Source: Apteryx mantelli (taxonomy: Eukaryota > Chordata > Aves > Apterygiformes > Apterygidae). From it: a stretch of 64,000 bases of DNA. The stretch spans positions 35,642,682-35,706,681 of the forward strand of contig NC_089978.1 of assembly GCF_036417845.1 (NCBI RefSeq), read 5' to 3'. Below the pieces are notes generated by a model. That model was not told the DNA's origin. It made no database searches and was given only the letters and a program-made list of their open reading frames with translations. This document shows positions 45,371-58,706 of the stretch, in pieces. The first letter of the stretch is position 1; each line of letters opens with the position of its first letter. The position numbers and the translations under genes are program-made.

Positions 45371-48300
45371 TATGTTCCATATTCTCTTCCCAGGAGCCGC
45401 ATTTTACACACCTCCTCCTGGCAAAGTCAGGAACAAAACCCACCTCGTGCCTGCCCCTGGCCATCTGTCAGGTCTGCCCCTCTGGGCCTTGACAGGCGCC
45501 CTCTCTGAGGGGGAATATGTGAGCTGGTGCTGCTGCCCTCCCTCAGCACGCCTGGCAAAGAGCCTCTCAGCCAGTCCTGCTTCGTCCCCTCTGCAAAAGC
45601 TACAGTAGGGTCACAGCCAGTATCTGCCCTGCAGCAAGAAACGTGGTGTGGCTTGAGGCTACCACCCTTCGCTCAGTGCAGTTACAGCCTTCACACAGCC
45701 CTTGAAAAGTTGTGTTAGAAGCAGGATGTCAAGCTCTGTCCTCCAAGGCATATGGGAGAGGAGACCTGCGAGGTGGGTCTTTCCTGCCTAGTTAGTCTGG
45801 ACTTAAGACTCGCCTCCTGGTTGCACACAAAAACCTCTCATGCAAGGCTTGGCTTGCCACCTGGCTGGCTGGCTCAGCAGGGCAGATGGGTTAGAGGCTA
45901 AATCTGGTTTTAGTCACACAAGGCACAGACAGCAGACTTAAACTCTGCCTGAAGCCTCCGAGCATTTCCTTCCTTCCCACCCTTTTTTAAACTCAGTGCT
46001 ACCAGATTCCCCAATAATTTAGGCACAATAAGATACGCCATCAAATATGCAATTTATTTTCAAATTCTCATGAACTATGACAGTGATGAGTATTTAACTG
46101 TGCATGGTGTTGGAGCATTGGATTTCTTTCTATCTGCATGGAAACAGTGATCTAATAAAAGCTCATGCAACTTCACAACATTATTCCATTACAGCACCAG
46201 CTCTGTCAGACCCTAGCACAGCAGCAGCAAAGGACACAAAACAGAAAGTCTGTTTACTGCAGTGGATTCTCTGCACTATCCATCATCTGTGGATAGTCTG
46301 TCACTGGAGGCTAACAACTCTCTCCCTTCCCCAAAAGACAGACTCCCAAAATCCAGACCAGTCTTTCTGAGAGTCGGCATATAAGAGTGAAACTGAGGAG
46401 GGGGAAGAACAGAACCAGAATTCCACCCTAACTAGAGACTCATGCAAGGTGGCATGTGATTGCAACAACTTTTGCAGGACAGAAAAGAAAGAGCCCCTAC
46501 AGCTGTTTTTAGCAAGAATCCAAAGCTTTATATACTGGCAGAAAAGGAAGGAAAAAAGAGGCTAGCCTTCTAGCTTTTTATGTACTGAGGATTTCAAAGT
46601 GTGACCCATCTACTTCACAGAAAGAGAGGGACAAAGAGAGACAGACTAGCCTGACTGCCTACTAAATTGTGTTTATCTCTTCTTCCCACTAGTACCTGAG
46701 CCCTGTAAAAAGGCAATGAGAGCGTGTTCTTGCCACAAACAAACAAACCTTATTTGCTATTGGATCACCATAACTTTTTCTGTGTAATTCCTGGCTTCCA
46801 CCTAGCTTCTGTTTTTACTTAAGCCTTTGCTTTTATTTCTGTTTAGTCCTTGATCATTTGCTATTTCTGGGTTGCATAATCATTTTAGCCACCTCAGAAG
46901 TCAGGATGCATATTCACTTATTCATTTTACCAACAGATAGAGAAATTTCATTTTAATTTGCCCTAAAAACTAATAAGCTGTGGGGCAAAGCCTGCAAACC
47001 ATGCAGGCTAGCTAGAAAAAAGAATCAAAGGATCACTGATTCTAAAGTGCTAGTAAAGTGGGTCAAACACAAGGTTTCTCTTCTTCCCAGGCACTGCAGG
47101 TCCCTATGGGGTGGGGAGAAAGTAAATGAATAATTGAATCAAATTTAACTCAGGTTAGTCGTCATTGCAGTAGTCATTGAGACCATGCTATTTCATAAAT
47201 TTACTGACCTTTAAGTAAGGAAATTTTAACAGTTTTGCAGATCTCTGATCAACCAAAAGGTACCTCTTTTGACCAACTCCTTAGTTCAAGGTACCTTTCA
47301 GTTTTCATAAAAACTAATAATTCTGTAAAAGGGGGTTGTTTTTGTTTTTCATATATCAAGACTTACTGTAAGTAAGTGTTCCAAAACAAAATAATTTGGA
47401 ACAACACAAATATGAGAAAGCATGCTTTAAAAATAAATTCAAGACTTTTCTTCCTTTTGTTCTGTAATTCCCCTTAGACTACTCAGAATAATGAGTTCCT
47501 ATGGCTCTCTGCCAAAACCTTGAAAAAAATCAAGACTTACCCTCATCAGGAAACTATGAAACATAACCCACAGCACACCATTGTTTGTCAGAAAAATGTT
47601 TTTATGTACAATATTAAAAATGGCAATAGCTTTGGAATATTGATTTTTATTACAACTGATTTAAATACTGCCTTTGTAAATGTACAGGAAAATTGGCTGG
47701 TGAGTCAACACTTCTTAAAATGCATATTAATTATGAAGAAATAGAGTGTCAGTTTCTGCACTCTGGTAATTTATGTCCTGTAGAGCACACTTTAGTCTTA
47801 TATTTTTCATATACTTTGGGGTTGGCAGACAGAACAGGAGAGAGTTTCAGAGACAGCAAATGCAAAAGCTGACAGTCATTTATAAAGCAGAAATCTAGTA
47901 GAATATTTGATCAAAAGAGCAGCATTCCCTTTATAGCGAAAACACTAAACTGAAAGGTGAAGAATAATGAATTGCTTTTTTTAACTAATGCATTTTCCTA
48001 CTTAATACATGAGTATAGGTAGATAAACCCAAAGCTACACCCAAAGCATACATATCTAACATAGATCCAACAGGAATCAGACTTATCCAGGAGACTAATC
48101 TGATATCATGGAACACAGTTTTATTTGTCTCATTAATTACCACAGGAGTATTTTCATGTTTCAAGAGGGGTTCCTGACAGGAATATGTAGGGTGTCCAGC
48201 GGCTGCTATGGTTTTATTTTCAGGCAGGTTTGGTTCTTTGCCAGCAGTGGGTGTGTAAAACTTCGCTGCTAGTAGGAGAATATGGACCTTGCCTAGCAAC

Positions 48301-48386
48301 AACATCCGTTACCAGGCCCTATGAAAGTGAGTAAATGGAAGCTGGACTTCATGGTAACTTTTCAGGATGCAGAAGAGTCAGTAGTA
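45371..48386. other. Intergenic DNA upstream of AKAP11, left part
   Basis: After the CpG island the GC content falls over a few hundred bases. No spliced gene or repeat family recognised. A 106-codon open frame on the minus strand at 47,985-48,305 is of uncertain meaning and is described under findings. Confidence 0.6.
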
Positions 48387-48508
48387 GGGTCCCTCAGGAA
48401 TCAGGGCAGGGACCAGTTTTATTCAAGTTCTTCATCTCTGACCCATAGAAGGGAGTGCACAGTGAAATCTCCAGGTTTGAGGATGATACTAAGTTCTATG
48501 GGGTAGAC
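48387..48508 (+). mobile_element. Degenerate CR1 fragment (RT region)
   Basis: The word order GGTCCCTCAGG, GACCAGTTTTATTCAA, GTTCTTCATC, GAGTGCAC and GATGATACTAAG follows, with many changes, the reverse-transcriptase part of the long CR1 at about 62,965-63,075. Coding capacity is lost. It is an ancient copy and its ends are not sharp. Confidence 0.75.
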
Positions 48509-51500
48509 AAATTCCGTGCCAATGGCGAGGAACATGCTCACCACAAACAGTGGCTCTGTGAGCAGTAATCAGAGATGGAACAGTGAATTGGATGGAACCT
48601 TTTTGTTGATCCAATGGGGCTTTTCTTACATTTTGGGTTGATTTTTGTCCAATTTTCTTTTTCAGGTTAGAAATATATAAAACTTTTTTGGACATACTTC
48701 CAAGTTTCAGAATCTTTCCCTTTTTCCTTTTGTAACCATATGCTATAGGTGTGTGATTATATGGAATACTGCTCCACTCAGTTTCTATGGGAGGAATTAC
48801 AGAATTCATAAACTATTTAAAAGGATAATTTCTGATTCTATAAGCTGTATACTTCTCTTTTAAGGTAAAAGAACATTTCTAACAAGTTATGTTACTTTCA
48901 TTTGATATGCAACATGACAGAAATGAATGCAAGACAGATTGTGATTTACTCCTGGACATTGCTGCAGTTTTGTCATGTAGACGCTTGCAGTGTTTTCTGC
49001 TTTTTCTGTATCAAAAACATCTTGATATGTATCGCTAGAATCTTTTCTGGCAGAAATATTATTGTGTCACTGATACTATCCTGAGTCACTATCTGCACCT
49101 GTCTTATAAGCTTGATATTTTCAGTATCACTGGCTTAGAGCAACTTGTTGAATGTCTATCTCAGACTGACTTGTATGTCATCTCTCTAACATATTCAATG
49201 CCAGTTCTATAAAAGGAGATAAGAACTAGTCTGTGAGTGTATGGCAGTTTTCCATTCATTTTCTTATTAGTCCCTTGCTAAGATTTTTTTCCCTTGTACA
49301 GGAAAGCTATTTAGTTGCATAATTCAATCAGTGGTTTTTTTATGACACCACCTCTGGAGAATGTCCCTCTATACCTAAAGCTTTATTACATCCAGGCAAG
49401 ACTTTAAATTGCATTATATAAACTACACGGATGTAGTAATATGGATTGCCTGCTCAAAGGCAGATAGACAGTTTATAGTCTTGCCATTCCTACCTTCAAC
49501 TGGAGACATAGCATGTATTTCTTGAGAGCCTAGATAAGCCTTTCCATTGATCCTCTTGTGGCAAGCTGGGAAGGATTTGCCATGCTTGCTACTACTTTTT
49601 CCCCCAAATCTAAAGCTTGTCTGATGGGAACTAATGATACAATTTCTTGAATGACTTTTGGTGGCTTCTCTGTTTATAACATAGCATTCTGCCTCCCAGC
49701 CTCAGCTACCTGCTTCTACATCTGCACTGCTACTGGACTGTGCCAGCATGAACATTTGTGAAATCAAGCAGTAAATGAGATGATTGGACTGAGAAGGCTA
49801 GAAAACAACCTGCTTTTCTTCTTTTTCACTGATCCAGTTCACCAGCATAATAAATGTGTCAGCATGGCACTGGGGATAGCACAGAGACAACTGAGAACAG
49901 GAACAGCTTAAATTGGCTTGTTCTGCCACCAAGTGCATACCCATGTGTTGACTTGCGTTGCCATTTAAACCCTGCTCAGTTTCTCCTTGAAGATGATACT
50001 CGTAACACACCTACCAACTAAAAAACTGGAATGCTTTGTTTGAGTGTATAATTTTATTAGTCATTCTGTCATGAATCTTTGGCCAGTGCTGGACCATGGC
50101 ATTTATCTCTGACAAGGGTTCAGTTTATGGCACGTATAATGACATCTGCTGGTTTCTTTTCGCTGAAAGTTTCACGAATCTATTGTTTCCAGTGATATGT
50201 TAATATTTATTTGCACGTTCGTGAGTATTTTAGCTCATTGTTTTAACAGTGAAAATCTAATGATCTTTATATGTATATAAACATATGTTGCAACTATCAT
50301 TGGTTTTTCTTCTGCATTACTTGGAAACTGAAACTGGAGTTGGATGATCTGTAACCTAAGTAAATTGTCTTCCAAAACAATACGTGTAAAAGATGTAATC
50401 CACAGACTATATTCAGAATTTATCCGTCAGTTGGCCAGTTATGTCCTGCTGACAAATGAATTTTAAGAGACAACTTAGTAGACCTTTTGATACAAAATGG
50501 AAAGCATCACAAACTAACTTTATAAAAAGGTGCATTGTACTGCATAGAGCCTGTTTCAGATGCTACAAGATTCTTATCCAATGCCTTAAAACACTCTCTG
50601 GATTAACATCACTTCTGTGCATTGTATTTGTATAAAGGATGTGATAACACTGTCACCATGTTACACAAGAGTGTACGATAATAACTAGAGTTGGCTGGGA
50701 AGTGAAATTTTTATTCTGCAGGAAATTCCAGCTTGTCAATATTATGTTTCACTGAGCACTGGAACAAAACACATTGGCTGGGCTGCCTTTCTGGCAAAAG
50801 TGGAACAATCTATTGCTTTGCCACTGGGGAGCCAAGAAACCAACCGAGCAGTCGGCAAATTGCCAGGTGGCTAGATACGCAGGCAGCTGAGTTACAGCAA
50901 ACAGCCAGCTTGGTTGGATTTCTGGCTGGCAGATCACCGCTTTAGCTTCTGTAAAAAGTTTTGATGAAACCAGTACTATCCGACGTTTCCAGTGCAAGTC
51001 TGTTTTTTAGAAAATGCTTGAACACCCTCTCCATAACTGACTATTATTAAGTCAGTTAATAATGACTGAATGCAGCCCTGCCTTGCTCTGGATTCCTTTT
51101 GGATTTCTTCAGCTTTGCCTTGTTATTTATGCACAACTTTATTGTGAATATGAGCTTCTGATATCACTGAATTTTCCTGTATTTGATCTGTGATAATACT
51201 CAACCCCATGAGGGAGTTTTCAGGTTGTCCTTCATTGCTAGTTATGCGATTAGTGTTACCAAATAACATTGCACGCCAGGAGTACCCAATAGTACCTGCT
51301 TGTGTATCCCTGCTAACCAGCAGGTACAGTTACCACTCTAGACAGTAAGGTACTAGGTTGAAATCAATACTTATATATGTAACATATGAGACACACCCTG
51401 TCTCATTGTCTTCAGTGAGTATTTGTGCATGAATGTAGGTTAGGATGAACTAGCAAAAATGAGATAATGAGGCACCTATATCTTCCAAACTAGGTAAAGG

Positions 51501-53146
51501 ATACTTATTTGTATGCTTTACTGGGTAACTGGTAGTGCTGAGATCAGCACAAATTCAGACACCTTCCTTCGTTTTTAGAACTAGCAATGCACTAACTTTG
51601 CTGAAGTTAACCTTATATATTATGGCAGAATTCTGGCAGGGTTGAAGTTATTTTTCCACTTCAGTGTTTTTGGACAAGTTTGTAAAACTTTCAGACAGGT
51701 TTGTAAAAAATGACATCTTTGCCTTCCTACAGTTTAAGATTATGGTATCATAATAAAAAAAATCAGCTGCTTTTTCCAAATGTTTAGATAATTTCTCTTC
51801 TAAGATAAAGCTCATCATTTTTTAAATCTGCAGATACTTTTTACTCTGCTAGTCTACCAGAAATCTTCTATCGGTTGTTTCCAACCAGTTCCTGCATATA
51901 CTTCCTCTTTAAAGCTCAGAGATGTTATATACCATTGTTACATTAACTGTGGTAACTCCAGGGAACAATGAATTCCCTTGTAAATGTTTAGTGGTAATTA
52001 AATTTTCTGCAACTTCATCTATTTAAATGGTCTCTAATACTCCTGCTGTGAAATTAGAGGAACAACAGATGCTTTACTGAGCCATGTTTCAAATCTTGTT
52101 CCTTCCACTTGTAAATAAACACAACTCATTCTTACTTTCTTGTTCTCTCTCAAATTCAAATCCTGTAGAGATGCTACAGCAATCTGGGTGAATCCCAGCC
52201 TGTTACCCACAGATTCCAAAGGAATTTTGTGATAGTTGCTTTGCTTTTCATTGACCTTCATATTTTCTGTGCATGGCCCAGTTTATGGCAGTTTTTACAG
52301 AGTTTATTCTTGAACAGGAAATCATTTGCATTGTGAGTCTCTTTCCCAAAATGAAAATATAGTGTGCTATACATGGTGTGCTTACTTCTTCCTTTCTGGT
52401 GGATTTGTTGTACAGTTTGCCATACACTGCTGCAACAGATCTTAAAATGTGCTGTTTATCTCAGCTATAACAACTTCAGCGTATGTTTTAGGTTTCAGTC
52501 AGTCTTAACACGTCCATCTGGGTTGCCCAGCTTTATATTATACATACCAATTACTGATTCAGTGTGTCATTTAAAGTCTCTCTGATGCCTAATTTACTCA
52601 GTTCAGCCACATACTCAGAAGTTTTATTTCTTTTCCTTTCTGATATCAATAAAAGAAATGCCATTTAAACATCAGTGTGTTTTAATGGAAGTTTTATAGT
52701 CTTTCCCTTCAGAATATTTGAAGGGAAACTACCAAATTCTTACACTACTTGGTGACACCTTTTCTGCTGTAATAGGAGTACTGAGAGCTTCTCAAAAAAT
52801 TCATTTTCAGTTCTCCCAAAAAATAAAAATAAAACTAGGAGTAACAAGGAATAAAACACCTAAGACGAACTAGAATGAGTGATTGTATAAAAGGTCAGTG
52901 TGATACAAGGAATCCCTAAAAGCCATATTGCAGGGAAAGGGAATTATTACCCTGGGGTGCTGCCATTGTGGAAAGCGGCCACTGTAATGCTCCGTTCCAA
53001 GGACCTCTTTGGAAGTCACTGCCTGAAGACTGAAAATCTTGGCCAGAATGAGACAAAGAATGGAAATGCCTGAAAGAAATAATGTGAGTTCTTCCCCACC
53101 CAAGTAGGACTTCTGAGTAACTGTGTCTGAGTTTTCTTTGCTGAAG

Positions 53147-53179
53147 GCTATTTCATTTTCATTGGGAAAATGAAATAGC
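53147..53179. repeat. Perfect 14-bp inverted repeat with 5-base loop
   Basis: GCTATTTCATTTTC, then ATTGG, then GAAAATGAAATAGC. Every one of the 14 positions pairs. Confidence 0.9.
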
Positions 53180-56100
53180 TTCTCCCATTTAAATTTTCAT
53201 TTGAGCTCAGAAATGTTACATTTGCACATCATATTTAAAACCAAAGCAGCTTAATTTCCCCTATAAAGAGAATTGACTTCAGCTGTCACTGAAGCATATC
53301 AGAGCAGAATGTAGAATGTAAACAAAAAAGTTTGAAATGTATTTCCAGAACACCTCCAGTTCATCTAATTGTAGTGATCATTACCCTGTGTACTCCTCCT
53401 GATTTCTAAATATAACTTTAGCCTACGTGTTTACTATGGACTAAAAACTATATGGAATTGAGCATGTAGAGACCATTGGGCCAGGCCAGAGGAAGTCTGG
53501 AATATGCAGTGTAATCATGAACTATGCCTGAGTCTAAATAGGAATGATTTAAAAAAATTATGCATCTACAGATACATGGATCACGATAACAGCAATATCT
53601 ATAATAATAATATTCTATAAATAAGTCAAGGTACAGCTTGAAAAAGAACAAGCACGGCACTTTCTGGAAGAATTAGCTTCATGATTTTGTACTGACCAGT
53701 AAGACATCATGTGAATGGAACAGACTTGGCCTCTCAGAACAAGTCTTTGTATTTTTTTGTTGCAAAAATGTGGCCTACAGAAAATACAGTACCTTTTGCA
53801 GAGCAAGAAAACTGTTCCAAAATATTATCAATAGTTATTCATTCACACTTGACTGTGACAGTAAATTAAATAGTGTTTTTCAAGATTCTAACATAGCTTA
53901 AAATTTTACATCTTGATAGGATTAGATCTTCATGTATTACCAATAATGTATTATTTATTCTTTTAATACAGAAAAATAATGAAAAAGTTGGTTGAAAGGA
54001 AAATATCTCCTTTGTTGTCACTGGAAAAACTCTTGTTGCTTTAAAACCATGGAAATATCAAACATAATTCCAAAACTTTTCCATTGATTGAAAGGGAAAT
54101 AATTCACTGTCTGCTTGGCTAATTTCAAGAAACTGCATTAGGAATATTTGAAAATGTAAAAAAAAAGGTATATTAAATTGTTTGAACTTTAACAATGTAT
54201 CATCATTTACAGTTGATAAGACACTGTTCTATTTATAAATGAATGGAAAATGAGAATTAGTTGTTTGCTTTCAAGTAATTGCCCAGGTCACATGTGGCAT
54301 AATAAAGCACATGTGCTATAGATAAGTCATAATTTGATTCTGAAAGCTGTATTATAAAAGTATTAAATTATTTTTCCTTATCTGCCAAAAAGATTCCAGA
54401 ATTACCAGCAGCTTTTTATTTTGTCAGCTTTGAACACATGGCAATGTTGAGACCTGTCCCTGCAAGATGGTTATCTTGAAAGATAAGCCAAAAGGTTTTT
54501 TTAAGTGTTTCTTTGCTACTAAAAGTAATTTTGAACCTTAGGTAAGTATTGCCCAATTGCAATTTTTTCCTGTTCTTTAGGAACAATGAAGATGGGGTAC
54601 AGGAAAGAAATCAGTGTTTGAAACCTCCACAATACTCTTATTTCTTTTATTTTATGCTAAAAACTTTACAATAGCCATAAACTTAGAACAATCTGATCCT
54701 GTATGAGTTGAAGTTAATGGTATAATAAAATCACTGCAGGGTAAGTTATAATAAAGTAGTGATGATGGCTTCTTTAGTAATATAACACTTAAAACACATC
54801 ATGGCAAAGGAGAAAAAAGGAAATGGATTTCATTTCCCCTAAAGGCCTAACTTCACCATTTTTATATCAGAAAACAAAATTATATTAATCTGATTTAGCC
54901 ACTTCATCTGCAGAATTATGTTGATTTTTTCAGGGCATCTAAAGCATTTTTTTACAGTTGAAAATTGATCAAAGCCCAGTATAAATGGTTTGTGTGAGGA
55001 AAACTGAGCATTTCAGGGTTTCAGAAGAGTCACTGAAGAATTTGCACACATTTTTTGTTAGGAAACAGTCTAATGCTTCGTCTTCAGATCCTGTTTTTTT
55101 TAAGGGTCTGGCAAGGCAGGTTTGCCTGAAACTGTACTTTCTAGTCCTGCTTCCTTGATCATCACAGAGGGGAATCTGTGGGGGACTGCAGTTCCTCTTA
55201 TTCTGAATGCTCAATTTGCCTCCTTTCAGAAATTAGAGTACATTATGAAGCACAGTATTACAGCACAAGTCCAGTTCTGATAACTGGGATGTGACGGGCA
55301 ATACCCAAACCTGAGAAATAGGAAGTATCCTAGGATCATCAGTAGAGATTATAGTCTCCCCCCCTTTTTTTTTTAATTTCAAGAATTTTTTTTGTCCGTA
55401 TCTATCTAACGTGTCACAGGGAAGGATAATTTGCTATTTTAAATGCACTTTAAGAGACTGCAGAAACCTGATATTGATATTGATGGTGTTAAGGCTGAGT
55501 TTCTAAATAAAGTTAATTCCAGTTTAATAGCTGACAAGTTTTAGGATATGATTTAAAAAAATTAATTAATATTTGTAATTAGTTTAACTAATAAATTAAA
55601 ACTTAGCATGACTGAATTGTATATTTGAAGGCAGTATAAACGTGCATGTGCGAGAAGAATACTAAATGCTAAAGAAAATATCTTATTTTCTTTAAAATAT
55701 CTCTTAAAGTGCTCCACTGAAGGCTTTAAGTTTTAATGTGGTCATTTTGCAGTTCTGCCCAGGAAAGATAATGACCAACACTGCAGGTAAAGGAAGCTTG
55801 TCTGGGCTAGGATAGTGCTCACATAGTGGACTGAGGAAGAGAGTACAATGTGGACAGGCTGTTATGGTTCCCCAGACTTCAGAAGCATCCAGGAGAATGG
55901 CAAAAAGGAGTTTAAAGCTACTGTGCCCTGCACCTTCTTCTCTCTGTGCTCCAAATCTGCCCTCTGCTTCTGAAGGATTCTACCCTTGCCAGCTTTCCCA
56001 CAATCATAAATGCAACCCAAAATAAAAAAGCCAAAACACCTACAGAGTCATCAGTTGCTGGTGGGTCGCCTGACAAGTCACACTGTGGGCAGTGATGAGA

Positions 56101-58683
56101 AAAATACATAATAAATTCTCCACCGACAGTATTCTCTGGAGCAATCTTGAAGTCGTGTTGTAGAGCTCTTTGTAAAGTATGCTTTGATTAATTAGAAAGA
56201 AAAGACTGATTTAAAAATATTAATGTATTGTGATAAGACATTAAGGAGACTGCTATTTTTTGAACAGCATTCATCGTGTAAAAAAACTTCCCAACATTCA
56301 TCTGAAGTGATCCGGGAGCGATCGTGCACACGTCTCTCTTCATTCAACATCTTTTTACCATGGATGGTCCAAAATGAATGAGAGTTGATATTAGGTCAAA
56401 AGTAAAGTTCTGCCAACAAAGCACTGAGGAGCACTATTACAGAATTTTTTTTGTCCATCTATGCAGGTACCATTTTACCAGTGACAACAAAACATCCAGT
56501 CAGTTTGACGTAACAGATCTTTGAAATAGCTGCTGACAAGAAGCTGCATAGGCAGGCATGCAGTAGTATACAACAGCATTCAGTTTACCACTTTTATCTT
56601 GTATAATGCAAAGCTTGCTTTAAAATTTGGAGCCTTTCTGTAATTTTTTGAAATTTATGACCAAAGGAGCCTCATTTAGACCTTACTTTCTGCTAACTTT
56701 CTCATCCTCATAGGAGTGTCAACATTTCCATGCAAGATCCAACAGCCCAGCCAGTACTCTGTCTCAGACACTAGCTAACAAAAGATGTTTCATGAAGGTG
56801 CATGAAGCCCATTAACCAAATAAGAAATTTCTGACATTTAATCATTTTCTTAAGTTGTACAGTTTGAGACACGGTATTTCTACAAATGTTGTTAGTGATA
56901 AGGATCTGATCCACTAACTTGTGTTAAATTTGTTTAGAAAAAAAAGAAAACTCTGCACTTCTTTGAAGGCAGACTAGAAGAGAAATTACTGATTTTCACA
57001 GAATGGGAACAGAACAGTAACTGAAAAGCTGAACCTATGCAAGAAACGATGATGTTGTTAAATACACTGGAAACTATGCACAGCTGAATTCAACTATGCT
57101 ATACTACAAACAGAGCTGAATAGCTCTGTATTTAGTTTTTACATATGTGCAAAAAATCAGAACTCACCTCTCACTTGAGATCACTGAGAGAATTTTGCTA
57201 AGGCGAAGGAGATTTAGCCAGTGCAAAATTTGGTCAGGATTGCTCATCACCAGACTTTAGACACACCCTTGAGAAGTGCCATGAGACGTTTAATGACCAC
57301 AGATGGTTAGCTTTTCTTCTTCTGCCTCATTGGGAGGAGAAAGGAAAACTCCAGCAAAATGCTGGCATGAAGTATCTTCCCAGGACACTGGTTACATATC
57401 AAATCAGACAGCTGCAGAATTAGCAACATCATTTCGAGCTACGCTTTTCAGCTTTCTTTGGAGATGTCACATTCAAGTACGGCGACTGCTTAGCTCATGA
57501 TTTTTTAATAGCACTTGTAAAGGACTGGGGCTTTTTCTCCTAATAGCATTTTAGTGTCAATTAGCAGAAGTTGTCAGTGTTTCTACCTTAATTCTGTTCT
57601 TGTTTGGAAAACTTGAGGCTGCAGTTTCTGTTGACTTGCTGGCACCGAAAGGGGAAAACCATGCTTCCTCTCTCCCTTTCCTCACTCCTCTTTTCCACCT
57701 GCACTGCCTCCTCCTTGGGCCAGCCCTGGTGTTGATTAGATCCTTTTATCAGCTGATTTAGTTCACTAACCCCACAGACCCCTACCCTGTTACGGTTGTT
57801 CCCCTTTCTTGCCCACATTAGGGAATTACATTGATTCACAGGTCTGACAAAAAACAGTGCTGGAGCTAAGTAAGTAGCAGAGAGCAGGGCTGGGAACAGG
57901 CAAACTCAGTACATGTGAAATCACAACCTAAAAGCTCTGTTATGGTTGATTAGAGCATAACACATAGTATTTCATGAAAAGTAATGAGCAGCTTTCTGGT
58001 TTAAAGGGAGAGCAAAACAAGCTGTGTGCAGTAGTTTTTGCACTGTGGTGCAGCTCTGTAAGCACTAGGTGGCCTACTTTCAAAAGAAATCAGAAATTCC
58101 ATCTATTCCAGCATGCAAGAGAGGATTAAAAAGTAGAGTTTGCCCAAGTAATCTAACTATTTCATAAATCATGCTATTCTGTGACGATTTCAGGGAGTAT
58201 CAGTTGCAGAGCAATGGAATCACAGAATATTGTACTCCCTAAATGTGATTTATCAGATTGTTGAGATTAGACACAGGATAAAGTTAATAAATGAAACTGT
58301 GTGCAGGCTCTTGTTGTGTGCAGGTTCTTAGTTTAAACTCCTTTCATAGAGGATGAAATTCAGTTACCATTGTGACAGATGCAGAGTTACCACAGCTCAG
58401 CTGACGGGTGGTATCCTGTGACATGATCATGAGTATGACCCATTGGGAACTGTATTTCCAACTCAACAAACAGCAACTGCAGCAGTTAGGGATTAATCCT
58501 GTATACTGAAAAAATATCATTTGTAGTTTCAGAAGTGCTTTTCCCCAAAGGGGATGAACCAACAAAAAGACTTCAACCTCACCTATAAAATGATAGTCAT
58601 AAACTTGAAGGAAGAGACATTGCCAATGCCGGGCATCAGAACTGCCAAAAGAAACAGGTTTGGAAAGACCTAAAGAGATACCT

Positions 58684-58706
58684 ACTGGCTCCTTGTTGGA
58701 GCCAGT
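58684..58706. repeat. Perfect 9-bp inverted repeat with 5-base loop
   Basis: ACTGGCTCC, then TTGTT, then GGAGCCAGT. A GC-rich hairpin in otherwise AT-rich intergenic DNA, followed by a third partial copy, CGGCTCC. Confidence 0.8.

Noticed and set aside
44297..45608. Long open frames in several frames across the CpG island
   Set aside because: The predicted proteins are runs of A, G, P and R caused by GC-rich DNA. Overlapping frames on both strands look equally open, so none has coding support.
58210..58240. ATCACAGAAT resembling a reversed CR1 3' tail
   Set aside because: Only about ten bases match and no further CR1 words follow on the minus strand.
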